Source: Akkermansiaceae bacterium (GTDB lineage Bacteria; Verrucomicrobiota; Verrucomicrobiia; Verrucomicrobiales; Akkermansiaceae). From it: a stretch of 8,202 nucleotides of DNA. Position 1 is the stretch's first letter. Each line of letters begins with the position of its first letter. This document shows, one piece after another, positions 1-5,839 of the stretch. The stretch is taken from the NCBI GenBank assembly GCA_028293225.1, contig JAQGPE010000281.1, forward strand, positions 1 through 8,202, written 5' to 3'. The translations under genes and the position numbers were made by a program. The notes under the pieces were generated by a model. It did no database searches, had not been told where the DNA came from, and saw only the letters and a list, made by a program, of their open reading frames with translations.

Positions 1-61
1 GGACCCTGCCAAACCTCACCCGGTCTCCTCTCCTGCCCCCGATATTCGGTACTTGCAATCA

Positions 62-87
62 GCCCGGAATCCGCTTTGTTCCGCGGT
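62..87 (+). promoter_or_regulatory. candidate hairpin in the rpsO leader
   Basis: Bases 62-70 (GCCCGGAAT) can pair with 78-87 (GTTCCGCGGT), with C84 bulged, one G-T pair at each end of the stem, and a 7-base loop at 71-77. A short perfect palindrome, GACCGGTC, follows at 102-109. Both lie within 80 bases of the rpsO start. In several bacteria S15 represses its own mRNA by binding a folded leader, so this is a plausible control site. The leader folds differ between phyla and I cannot match this one to a known type. No convincing sigma-70 promoter is visible in 1-138; TTGCAA at 53-58 has no matching -10 box. Confidence 0.3.
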
Positions 88-138
88 CCCGATCAAGGGC
101 AGACCGGTCACTGTGGCTGGACTGAAGACACCTACTCA

Positions 139-396
139 ATGAGCGAAAGCACCATCAACGTGGCCGATTTCAAGGCCCACGAAAACGACACCGGCAGCGC
201 TGACTATCAGGTCGCCCTGCTTACCGAGCGCATCCTGCACCTGACCGCCCACCTCGGCTCCCACAAGAAGGACAACTCGTCCCGCCGCGGTCTCCTGAAG
301 CTGGTCTCCCAGCGCCGCAAACTTCTCGACTACGTGAAGGCCAATTCCGAAGAGCGCTATCAGAAGCTGCTCAAGGGCCTGAACCTCCGTAAGTAA
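139..396 (+). CDS. rpsO: 30S ribosomal protein S15
   Basis: This encodes an 85-residue S15, the primary 16S rRNA-binding protein of the small-subunit platform, which nucleates assembly of the central domain. The family signature is very clear: [16 protein letters not shown] at residues 17-32, [12 protein letters not shown] at 42-53 and SQRRKLLDY at 57-65, ending in LNLRK. The family is usually about 89 residues; this one is about four shorter at the N-terminus. The ATG at 139 is chosen because an in-frame TTG at 76 would add 21 residues that no S15 has. Only a weak GAAG at 124-127 could serve as a ribosome binding site. The gene lies 193 bases before pnp on the same strand, the classic rpsO-pnp order. 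Strong use of C-ending codons fits high expression. Confidence 0.97.
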   Translation: MSESTINVADFKAHENDTGSADYQVALLTERILHLTAHLGSHKKDNSSRRGLLKLVSQRRKLLDYVKANSEERYQKLLKGLNLRK

Positions 397-412
397 GTTC
401 CCTTTTTGACGA

Positions 413-440
413 GACGGCCACGGTTTACTCCGTGGCCGTC
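413..440 (+). terminator. perfect 11-bp hairpin between rpsO and pnp
   Basis: Bases 413-423 (GACGGCCACGG) pair perfectly with 430-440 (CCGTGGCCGTC) around a six-base loop. The hairpin starts 16 bases after the rpsO stop. There is no T-run after it (GCGCATTAAA follows), so it is not a standard intrinsic terminator. It could be an attenuator, a 3'-end protecting stem for rpsO mRNA, or an RNase III-type processing site. In Escherichia coli the same intergenic region carries a terminator and an RNase III site used in PNPase autocontrol. The structure is seen directly; its role is inferred. Confidence 0.5.
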
Positions 441-463
441 GCGCATTAAACCGGTAGTCCCTG

Positions 464-478
464 GGGAACCTTTTTCCC
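464..478 (+). promoter_or_regulatory. small hairpin in the pnp leader
   Basis: GGGAA at 464-468 pairs with TTCCC at 474-478 around a five-base loop. A weaker CCTG/CAGG stem lies at 503-513. With the larger hairpin at 413-440 they make the 193-base rpsO-pnp gap rich in local structure. This gap is where PNPase controls its own mRNA in enterobacteria. No promoter could be defended here: TTGACG at 406-411 resembles a -35 box but has no -10 partner at the right distance. Confidence 0.25.
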
Positions 479-483
479 GGCTG

Positions 484-499
484 CCGCCGGACCGCCGGA
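484..499. repeat. tandem pair of CCGCCGGA
   Basis: Two exact head-to-tail copies of the octamer CCGCCGGA occupy 484-491 and 492-499 in the pnp leader, about 90 bases before the start codon. The repeat is directly visible, but such a short GC-rich duplication may be chance. I assign no function. Confidence 0.5.
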
Positions 500-589
500 G
501 ATCCTGTTTCAGGGGTCCACCCGGCCAGTTCCGAAATCAACACGGTGCCCGGCATGTCGCCGGCCGCCAACACACACCAGACTGAGATA

Positions 590-2731
590 ATGAATATCCA
601 TAGCGTCACGAGCCAGGTCGGCTCAAACCCAATTACCATCGAGACTGGCAAGCTGGCCAAGCTCGCCGATGGTGCCGTCACCGTCCGTTCCGGCGACACC
701 GTCATCCTCGTCACCGCCGTCTCCGCCACCAAGGTGAAGTCCGGCCAGACGTGGTTCCCACTTTCCGTGGAATACAAGGAGAAGGCCTCCGCCGCCGGTG
801 TTTTCCCCGGTGGTTACTTCAAGCGTGAAGGACGTCCGACCGAAAAGGAAATCCTCACCTGCCGCATGACCGACCGTCCTCTGCGCCCCCTGTTCCCAAA
901 GGGCTACCTCTACGAAACCCAGATCGTCGCGATCCTGCTCAGCGCCGACGCCGTCAATGACGCCGACATCCTCTCGATGAACGGCGCTTCGGCCGCCCTC
1001 GCTCTTTCCGACATCCCGTTCGCCGGCCCGATCGGTGCGGTGCGCGTCGGCCGCGTCGATGGTGAGTTCATCATCAACCCAACCTTCGACGAACGCTCCG
1101 AGAGCGACCTCGACCTGGTGTATGTCGGCAACAAGACCGACGTGATCATGATCGAAGGCGCCGCCAACGAGATTCCTGAAGAGGATTTCGTGAAGGCCCT
1201 CTACTTCGCCCAGGAAGCCGTTCAGAAGCTGATCGCCGCCCAGGAAGAACTCGTCGCTCTGGCCGGCAAGGCCAAGCGCGACTACACCGTCACCGTCGCC
1301 AAGGACGAACTGCTCGAAATCGGCTACGAAGTCGCCGGTTCCCGCATCGAAGAAGCCATCTACGCCGCCTCCAAGGTCGAGCGTGGCAAGAAGGTTGGCG
1401 TCCTCCGCGACGAAGTCGAAGCCCAGATCAAGGCCCGCTACCCGGAGTCGACCGACTTCGATGTCGAGCAGGTCTTCGAATACATCCAGAAGAAGGCTTT
1501 CCGCATCTCCATCATGGACAAGGGCCTGCGCGCCGACGGCCGCCAGATCGGCGACCTTCGCCCGCTGTTCGCTGAAATCGACTCCCTGCCACGCGTGCAC
1601 GGTTCCGCCATCTTCGCCCGCGGTGAAACGCAGGCCCTGGCGATCACCACGCTCGCTCCAGCCGACGAGAAGCAGTTCATCGACAACTACGCCGGTGGCG
1701 AAGACAGCAAGCGCTTCATCCTGCACTACAACTTCCCTCCGTTCTCGGTGGGTGAAACGGGCCGCATGGGTGGCCTGAACCGCCGCGAAATCGGTCACGG
1801 TGCGCTCGCCGAGCGCTCCATCCTGGCCGTCATTCCCGACGAAGCCGATTTCCCATACGCCATCCGCGTGTCCTCCGAAGTGACCGAGTCGAACGGCTCC
1901 ACCTCGATGGCCACCGTTTGCTCCGGCGTGCTGTCCCTGCTTTCCGCAGGCGTTCCTCTGAAGCGCCCGGTCGGCGGCATCTCCTGCGGTCTGGTGACCA
2001 ACCCGAAGGAAGACGGCACCATGGGTGAGTACAAGATCCTCCTCGACATCATCGGTTCGGAAGACTTCTACGGCGACATGGACTTCAAGCTTTGCGGCAC
2101 CAGCGAAGGTGTCACGGGCTACCAGCTCGACCTGAAGCTCGCCGGTCTGCCGCTCTCCATCCTTGAAGAAGCGGTGAAGATCGCCAAGGACGGCCGCGAC
2201 CTGATCCTGGCCAAGATGAATGAAACGATCTCCACCCCGGCCGCGCTGAGCCCATACGCTCCGCGCATCGTCAGCGTGAAGATCCCCGCCGACCGCATCG
2301 GCGAACTCATCGGGCCTGGCGGCAAGAACATCAAGGGCATCCAGGCCGAGTCCGGCGCTGAGATCAACATCGAGGATGATGGCACGGTCCACATCTACGC
2401 TTCCAAGCAGGAAGGCCTCGATCGTGCCAAGTCGCTCATCGACCGCATGTTCCAGGAGATCGAAGTCGGCAAGATCTACACCGGCAAGGTGGTCAGCATC
2501 ACCAACTTCGGCGCCTTCATGGAAGTGCTCCCCGGCAAGGACGGCCTCATCCACGTCTCCGAACTGGCCGAAGGCCGCACGGAGAACGTCGAGGACATCG
2601 TCAAGAAGGGCGACGTCATCACGGCCAAGTGCCTGGGTGTCGACGAAAAGGGTCGCGTCAAGATGAGCCGCCGCGCGGTTCTTCGCGACGAGAAGATGAA
2701 GGCCGCTGAAGCCGAAACGGCTCAGGGCTGA
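590..2731 (+). CDS. pnp: polynucleotide phosphorylase (polyribonucleotide nucleotidyltransferase)
   Basis: This encodes a 713-residue PNPase (E. coli: 711), the phosphate-dependent 3'-to-5' exoribonuclease that works as a trimeric ring in mRNA decay. The domain order is complete. The first RNase PH-like core has FPGGYFKREGR at 72-82 and TDRPLRPLFP near 94-103. A helical linker follows. The second, catalytic core starts at about 312 (GLRADGR), with FPPFSVGETGR at 382-392, RREIGHG at 398-404 and GSEDFYGDMDFK at 489-500. Asp492 and Asp498 match the metal-binding catalytic aspartates of E. coli. A KH domain has IGPGGK at 574-579, and an S1 domain runs from about 627 to 697. There is no long C-terminal tail. 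The ATG at 590 is chosen because it gives the family-typical start MNIHSV; a GTG at 545 and an ATG at 554 would add non-conserved residues. The Shine-Dalgarno signal is weak. It is probably co-transcribed with rpsO. Confidence 0.99.
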   Translation: MNIHSVTSQVGSNPITIETGKLAKLADGAVTVRSGDTVILVTAVSATKVKSGQTWFPLSVEYKEKASAAGVFPGGYFKREGRPTEKEILTCRMTDRPLRPLFPKGYLYETQIVAILLSADAVNDADILSMNGASAALALSDIPFAGPIGAVRVGRVDGEFIINPTFDERSESDLDLVYVGNKTDVIMIEGAANEIPEEDFVKALYFAQEAVQKLIAAQEELVALAGKAKRDYTVTVAKDELLEIGYEVAGSRIEEAIYAASKVERGKKVGVLRDEVEAQIKARYPESTDFDVEQVFEYIQKKAFRISIMDKGLRADGRQIGDLRPLFAEIDSLPRVHGSAIFARGETQALAITTLAPADEKQFIDNYAGGEDSKRFILHYNFPPFSVGETGRMGGLNRREIGHGALAERSILAVIPDEADFPYAIRVSSEVTESNGSTSMATVCSGVLSLLSAGVPLKRPVGGISCGLVTNPKEDGTMGEYKILLDIIGSEDFYGDMDFKLCGTSEGVTGYQLDLKLAGLPLSILEEAVKIAKDGRDLILAKMNETISTPAALSPYAPRIVSVKIPADRIGELIGPGGKNIKGIQAESGAEINIEDDGTVHIYASKQEGLDRAKSLIDRMFQEIEVGKIYTGKVVSITNFGAFMEVLPGKDGLIHVSELAEGRTENVEDIVKKGDVITAKCLGVDEKGRVKMSRRAVLRDEKMKAAEAETAQG

Positions 2732-2752
2732 TCGTCCGATCCGCTGATTCTC

Positions 2753-2788
2753 AAGCCCGGCTTTCCGAAAGGGAGGCCGGGCTTTTTT
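2753..2788 (+). terminator. intrinsic terminator after pnp
   Basis: A 14-pair stem (2753-2766 with 2771-2784, including G-T pairs) is closed by a GAAA tetraloop at 2767-2770. The T-run at 2783-2788 overlaps and follows the end of the stem. It begins 21 bases after the pnp stop and should end the rpsO-pnp transcript. Read from the other side, the stem is followed by only two T, so it is a poor terminator for the convergent SLBB gene. Confidence 0.9.
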
Positions 2789-2800
2789 GTGCTCCGGGCG

Positions 2801-2812
2801 CTGAGGCCTCAG
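2801..2812. repeat. 12-bp perfect palindrome
   Basis: CTGAGGCCTCAG is a perfect palindrome that overlaps the stop codon of the minus-strand SLBB gene (2809-2811). It sits just beyond the pnp terminator. It could be a protein-binding site or chance; nothing else points to a role. Confidence 0.4.
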
Positions 2813-3189
2813 GAGGCGTTGATCTTCTTACATGGCACGTAGATCACGTCTCCAAATTGGAGCGTGACGGGTGCTCCTTTCCCGGCCTTGGCGACACGGA
2901 TGATTTCATCCTTGGCGGGAAGTTTGTTCCAATCGGATCGCACGCCCTCGACTCTCGCGAATCTGAGAATGATGATGTTGGAGAGATCCCCGAATTCCGT
3001 CGGCCCTCCGCAGACTTTCTTCAGATCCTGCGGGTTGAACAGATAGGGCAATTCACAGCTGCCGGGCTTCAGCATCTGTCCTGTGACGGTGACCCGGATG
3101 GGGACCACTTGGTTCGCGGATTGTGCCTGAATTCCTTGGATTGGGGCCAGAACCAGGAGAAAGGCTAAAGTGCTCGAATGACGGATCAT
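2809..3189 (-). CDS. exported small SLBB-domain protein
   Basis: This is a 126-residue protein with a clear signal peptide: MIRH, then a hydrophobic stretch, with likely cleavage after about residue 22 (QGIQA). The mature part reads as a single SLBB fold (soluble ligand-binding beta-grasp): VTVTGQMLKPGSCELP at 33-48, a helix with VCGGPTEFGDLS at 59-70, a strand IIILRFARVEG, and the closing LQFGDVIYVPC at 110-120. In the family these correspond to the V.V.G.V..PG, AGG and L..GD.I.VP motifs. SLBB domains occur in outer-membrane polysaccharide export proteins, where they line the periplasmic channel. Here no export domain or second SLBB copy is present. Three cysteines (45, 60, 120) lie in the mature part and could form a disulfide. 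The ATG at 3189 is preferred over an in-frame TTG at 3267, because the longer form buries the signal peptide. It follows the membrane-protein gene ending at 3252 by 62 bases on the same strand, perhaps as an operon. The SLBB call is by motif reading only. Confidence 0.7.
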   Translation of the reverse strand: MIRHSSTLAFLLVLAPIQGIQAQSANQVVPIRVTVTGQMLKPGSCELPYLFNPQDLKKVCGGPTEFGDLSNIIILRFARVEGVRSDWNKLPAKDEIIRVAKAGKGAPVTLQFGDVIYVPCKKINAS

Positions 3190-3251
3190 CTTAGTTGGGG
3201 AAATGATGCTTGGGCCTCTTGCGGGAAGTGAGTGTTGGAGAACTGGAGACT

Positions 3252-3707
3252 TCAATCCGTAGCCCAAAAACCACGCGACTTTTCCCAGAGGAGAGAGCTC
3301 GATCCGCAGGGCCAGGTGCGGGGCCGGGAGAGGCTCTCGACGCCCTCGCTTCTGCGGCCGTTTTCGACCTGCAGGAGGAAGTCGATCTCGTCGGCAGACA
3401 CCTTCACCTCCGCACCGGCGCAGCCACAGATGCTGGCGAATCCCAGCAGGCTGGTTAGGGAAAAGGCCGTTCCTTTTCTGGTGCGGCCATTTTTAGCATC
3501 TCGAGACAGAAGGATGCCCATCCCTAAGGCAGAAATGACGAAGGGTATTGAGGCGAATCCCGCCGCAAATGCCATCGTGCCAGAGGAAGGACCAATCGAG
3601 GTCAGCATTGTCCTGCACCCGGCATAGAGGTAGAACGCCAGAACCAGATTGACGATGACGCAAGCCACGACGGCAGCCTTCGCGATGAGAGAACGATTTG
3701 AGGACAT
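3252..3707 (-). CDS. hypothetical three-helix membrane protein
   Basis: This is a 151-residue protein I do not recognise. Three hydrophobic segments are visible, at about residues 9-30 (VVACVIVNLVLAFYLYAG), 44-67 (MAFAAGFASIPFVISALGMG) and 80-98 (AFSLTSLLGFASICGC). The loop between the second and third is basic (SRDAKNGRTRKG). The tail from about 100 is soluble: it begins VKVSADEIDFLLQVENG and ends in an Arg/Ser/Trp-rich stretch that looks less constrained. The start ATG at 3707 has no visible ribosome binding site. The gene is upstream of the SLBB gene on the same strand and may be co-transcribed with it. It is divergent from the gene at 3927. The membrane topology supports a real gene, but the last 30 or so residues could reflect loss of an original stop. 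Confidence 0.6.
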   Translation of the reverse strand: MSSNRSLIAKAAVVACVIVNLVLAFYLYAGCRTMLTSIGPSSGTMAFAAGFASIPFVISALGMGILLSRDAKNGRTRKGTAFSLTSLLGFASICGCAGAEVKVSADEIDFLLQVENGRRSEGVESLSRPRTWPCGSSSLLWEKSRGFWATD

Positions 3708-3926
3708 GTCTTGAGGTCGGGCGATTCGGCGGGAGCCGAAATGGATTACCTGCCGCCGGACAAAGCTGGAGATCCGGCAAGCGGTATCGTATGGGGCGTT
3801 GGAAGGGGAGGAAAGGGGGAAATCCTTCGTGATGGCCCGGCTTTTCCACGGAACGGGCCTTGTGGCGAGGGCGGCATTTCTCCACTCGACGAAAGGGAGT
3901 TGTCGCGGATATTAGAAAGCACGCCT
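3708..3926. other. divergent intergenic region
   Basis: These 219 bases separate the minus-strand membrane-protein gene from the plus-strand gene at 3927, so they should hold promoters for both. I see no convincing sigma-70 boxes. An imperfect inverted repeat has GGCCCG at 3834-3839 and CGGGCC at 3854-3859, with a short TTC/GAA extension inside. The plus-strand frame of the next gene stays open through this stretch, but its translation is Gly/Pro-rich and lacks features, so I treat it as non-coding. Confidence 0.4.
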
Positions 3927-4409
3927 GTGGAAAAGAAGTACGTTATTCTTATCTCTGTCCTGGTCATCCTCGGTCTCTGTTTACTGGGCCTATGGTCGGG
4001 AGCGACGAGTTTGGAGTCGGTGGCGAAAGAGCGCGCCGCCAAGGCGGGTTATCAAGCGGCCAAGCGGGAGGAAGGTGCTTTGCTGGAAACGATCCGGCGG
4101 GAGTTTCCGAAGGACTGGGCCGTGGAGAGTGTGGCAGGCGACCCGTCGATCGATCATCTGAAGGGCGGCGTTTTCGAATGCAGCCGGTCGCGGCGTTTCG
4201 TCGCTTCACGGCTGATTCCGTCCGATGAATCGCAGGCGACGGTGACCCGCCTTGAAGCCCTGCCGGCCTTGAAGAAGTGGACGGATCGGGCCGGTGAAAA
4301 GAAGGAGAAGCGCAGCTATCAATTTCAGTCGTCGACCTCGGACGATGGTAAATCGGTGGTGGAGGCTACGCTTTCCGCGGCGACCGATCCGAAGCCCCAG
4401 ACTCCCTAA
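3927..4409 (+). CDS. hypothetical single-pass membrane-anchored protein
   Basis: This is a 160-residue protein I do not recognise. From the GTG at 3927 it reads (M)EKKYVILISVLVILGL..., a single membrane helix at about residues 6-25 that could also be an uncleaved signal. An Ala/Glu/Lys-rich helical stretch follows (residues about 33-60). The rest is a soluble domain of about 100 residues, probably periplasmic, ending in a Ser/Asp-rich segment and PKPQTP. The GTG is chosen because it places the hydrophobic helix at the N-terminus and has AGAAAG 8-9 bases upstream. The frame is open back to 3711, with an ATG at 3741 and a TTG at 3900, so a longer form cannot be excluded. Codon use is less biased than in pnp or hisD. 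hisD begins 95 bases downstream on the same strand, with no terminator between, so read-through is possible. Confidence 0.6.
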   Translation: MEKKYVILISVLVILGLCLLGLWSGATSLESVAKERAAKAGYQAAKREEGALLETIRREFPKDWAVESVAGDPSIDHLKGGVFECSRSRRFVASRLIPSDESQATVTRLEALPALKKWTDRAGEKKEKRSYQFQSSTSDDGKSVVEATLSAATDPKPQTP

Positions 4410-4504
4410 CGGGTTCGCCGGAGCTTGGCGGCGGGCGGTCGACGATTGAATTCGTCTTGGCTATCCGGCTTGGGGCGGCCACCTTGCGGCGCACTTTCCC
4501 AGCC

Positions 4505-5785
4505 ATGAAAATCCTCGGCTATCTCGATCCCGGTTACGACACCTTCGTCAAGCGTCTCACTCGCCGTGCGATGCCGACGCATGATGTCCGGGATCTGGTG
4601 ACCGATATCATCGCCGGTGTGGCCGAAAAGGGGAACGCCGCCCTGATCTCCTACGCGAAGCGCTTCGACAGCGTGGAGCTGGATGATGCCTCTCTTTTCG
4701 TCAGCCCGGAAGAGCTGGCCGCCGTCAGGGTGCCCGCTGCCACCCGCAAGGCGATTGCGGCGAGTCTCAAGAACATCATCGCCTTTGCGAAGCGCAGCCA
4801 GCGGAAGAACTGGTCCTACCGGAATGCGGAAGGCGCCCTGGTCGGAGAGCGCTTCCTGCCTTTCGAACGCGTCGGCGTCTACGTTCCCGGCGGCAAGGCG
4901 CCCTTGGTTTCCACGGCTCTGATGACCGCCGGCTTTGCGAAGGCAGCGGGCGTTCCCGAAATCCTGGCCGCCACCCCGTGCGGTCCGGATGGCAAGATCA
5001 ACGACGCGTTGCTCTACGCACTCAAAGCCGCCGGCGTGACCGAGGTGATCCGCATCGGCGGCGCTCAGGCCATCGCCGCCATGTCTCTCGGCACTCAGAC
5101 CATCCGCCCGGTCGACAAGGTTTTCGGTCCAGGCAACTCGTTCGTCGTCGAGGCGAAGCGCCAGCTCATCGGGGCGGTATCCATTGACCTGCTGCCCGGC
5201 CCCAGCGAGATCCTCATCGCCGCGGATAAGACCGGCAACCCCGACTACATCGCGGCCGACCTGCTGGCCCAGGCGGAGCACGGTGGCGACAGCGTGATCG
5301 GCTTCGTGACCGACTCGAAGGCTCTGCTCGGCAAGGTGGTCAAAGCCATCGACCGCCAGCTGGAGACCCTGACCCGCGCGAAGTACATCCGCGAGGTCAT
5401 GAAGCAGGGCACTTTCCTGCTGCACGTGAAGTCCTTTGCCGACGCCATCGTGATCAGCAATGAGTTCGCACCGGAGCACCTTTCCCTCATCACCGCTGAC
5501 GAGCGGAAATGGCTGCCCCAGGTCCGCACCGCCGGCGCCATCTACCTCGGCAACGATTCGCCGGTGGCGGTGGGCGATTTCCTGGCCGGACCGAGCCACA
5601 CCCTGCCGACCGGTGGCAGCGGCCGTTCCTTCTCCGGCCTCCGCGCCGACCAGTTCCAGCGCCGCACCAGCATCGTGAAACTGGACAAGAAATCGGTCCG
5701 CAAGTCCCTCGCCACCGTGGAGGAATTTGCCCGGATCGAGGGTCTCGACGCCCACGGCCGCTCGACGGCGATCCGGCTGGAGTGA
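4505..5785 (+). CDS. hisD: histidinol dehydrogenase
   Basis: This encodes a 426-residue HisD (E. coli: 434), the zinc enzyme that oxidises L-histidinol to L-histidine with two NAD+ in the last steps of histidine synthesis. The signature runs from KVFGPGNSFVVEAKRQL (GPGN at 208-211) to LLPGPSEILIAAD. All catalytic residues known from E. coli are present by alignment: zinc ligands Gln256 and His259 in AQAEHGGD, Asp358 in VGDFLAGPSH and His417 in GLDAHG, plus the base pair Glu324-His325 in FAPEHL. The GGKAPLVSTALMTA segment and HTLPTGGSGR are also typical. The ATG at 4505 gives MKILGYLDPGY; an in-frame TTG at 4457 would add 16 unconserved residues. No Shine-Dalgarno sequence is visible (TTTCCCAGCC precedes the ATG). 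No other his gene is in the window. I see no attenuator or terminator in the 95-base gap before it. Confidence 0.98.
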   Translation: MKILGYLDPGYDTFVKRLTRRAMPTHDVRDLVTDIIAGVAEKGNAALISYAKRFDSVELDDASLFVSPEELAAVRVPAATRKAIAASLKNIIAFAKRSQRKNWSYRNAEGALVGERFLPFERVGVYVPGGKAPLVSTALMTAGFAKAAGVPEILAATPCGPDGKINDALLYALKAAGVTEVIRIGGAQAIAAMSLGTQTIRPVDKVFGPGNSFVVEAKRQLIGAVSIDLLPGPSEILIAADKTGNPDYIAADLLAQAEHGGDSVIGFVTDSKALLGKVVKAIDRQLETLTRAKYIREVMKQGTFLLHVKSFADAIVISNEFAPEHLSLITADERKWLPQVRTAGAIYLGNDSPVAVGDFLAGPSHTLPTGGSGRSFSGLRADQFQRRTSIVKLDKKSVRKSLATVEEFARIEGLDAHGRSTAIRLE

Positions 5786-5789
5786 CTTG

Positions 5790-5821
5790 CCCCGCCCCCA
5801 TCTCATTCATCGAGGGCGGGG
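5790..5821. terminator. GC hairpin between convergent hisD and PEP-CTERM gene
   Basis: CCCCGCCC at 5790-5797 pairs perfectly with GGGCGGGG at 5814-5821 across a 16-base loop. It fills most of the 54-base gap between two convergent genes, where a shared terminator is expected. Neither side has a T-run, so it would not be a standard intrinsic terminator. It may act as a two-way 3'-end stem. Confidence 0.45.
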
Positions 5822-5839
5822 ACGCGGTCCAACTGCCGG

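Noticed and set aside
76..138. N-terminal extension of S15 from a TTG at 76
   Set aside because: The 21 extra residues are absent from the S15 family, and the ATG at 139 starts at the usual place.
406..449. Possible pnp promoter with TTGACG at 406-411
   Set aside because: No -10 box lies 16-18 bases downstream, and the sequence is part of the approach to the 413-440 hairpin.
545..589. N-terminal extension of PNPase from a GTG at 545
   Set aside because: PNPase proteins begin near the IHSV segment, so the ATG at 590 fits better.
1383..1778. Second-frame open frame inside pnp
   Set aside because: Its Ser/Arg-rich, low-complexity translation is typical of an out-of-frame reading of a high-GC gene.
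623..2554. 643-codon open frame antisense to pnp
   Set aside because: It lies wholly inside pnp on the opposite strand. Its Asp/Gly/Val-rich translation is what strongly C-biased codons give in reverse, and it has no domain.
3190..3267. Longer SLBB protein from a TTG at 3267, overlapping the upstream gene
   Set aside because: It would put 26 residues before a good signal peptide.
4446..4466. Possible hisD promoter with TTGAAT and CTATCC
   Set aside because: The two boxes are only nine bases apart, far short of normal spacing.
4406..5806. 466-codon open frame antisense to hisD
   Set aside because: It is a shadow of hisD: GC-rich codon bias removes stops on the other strand. The translation has no recognisable motif.
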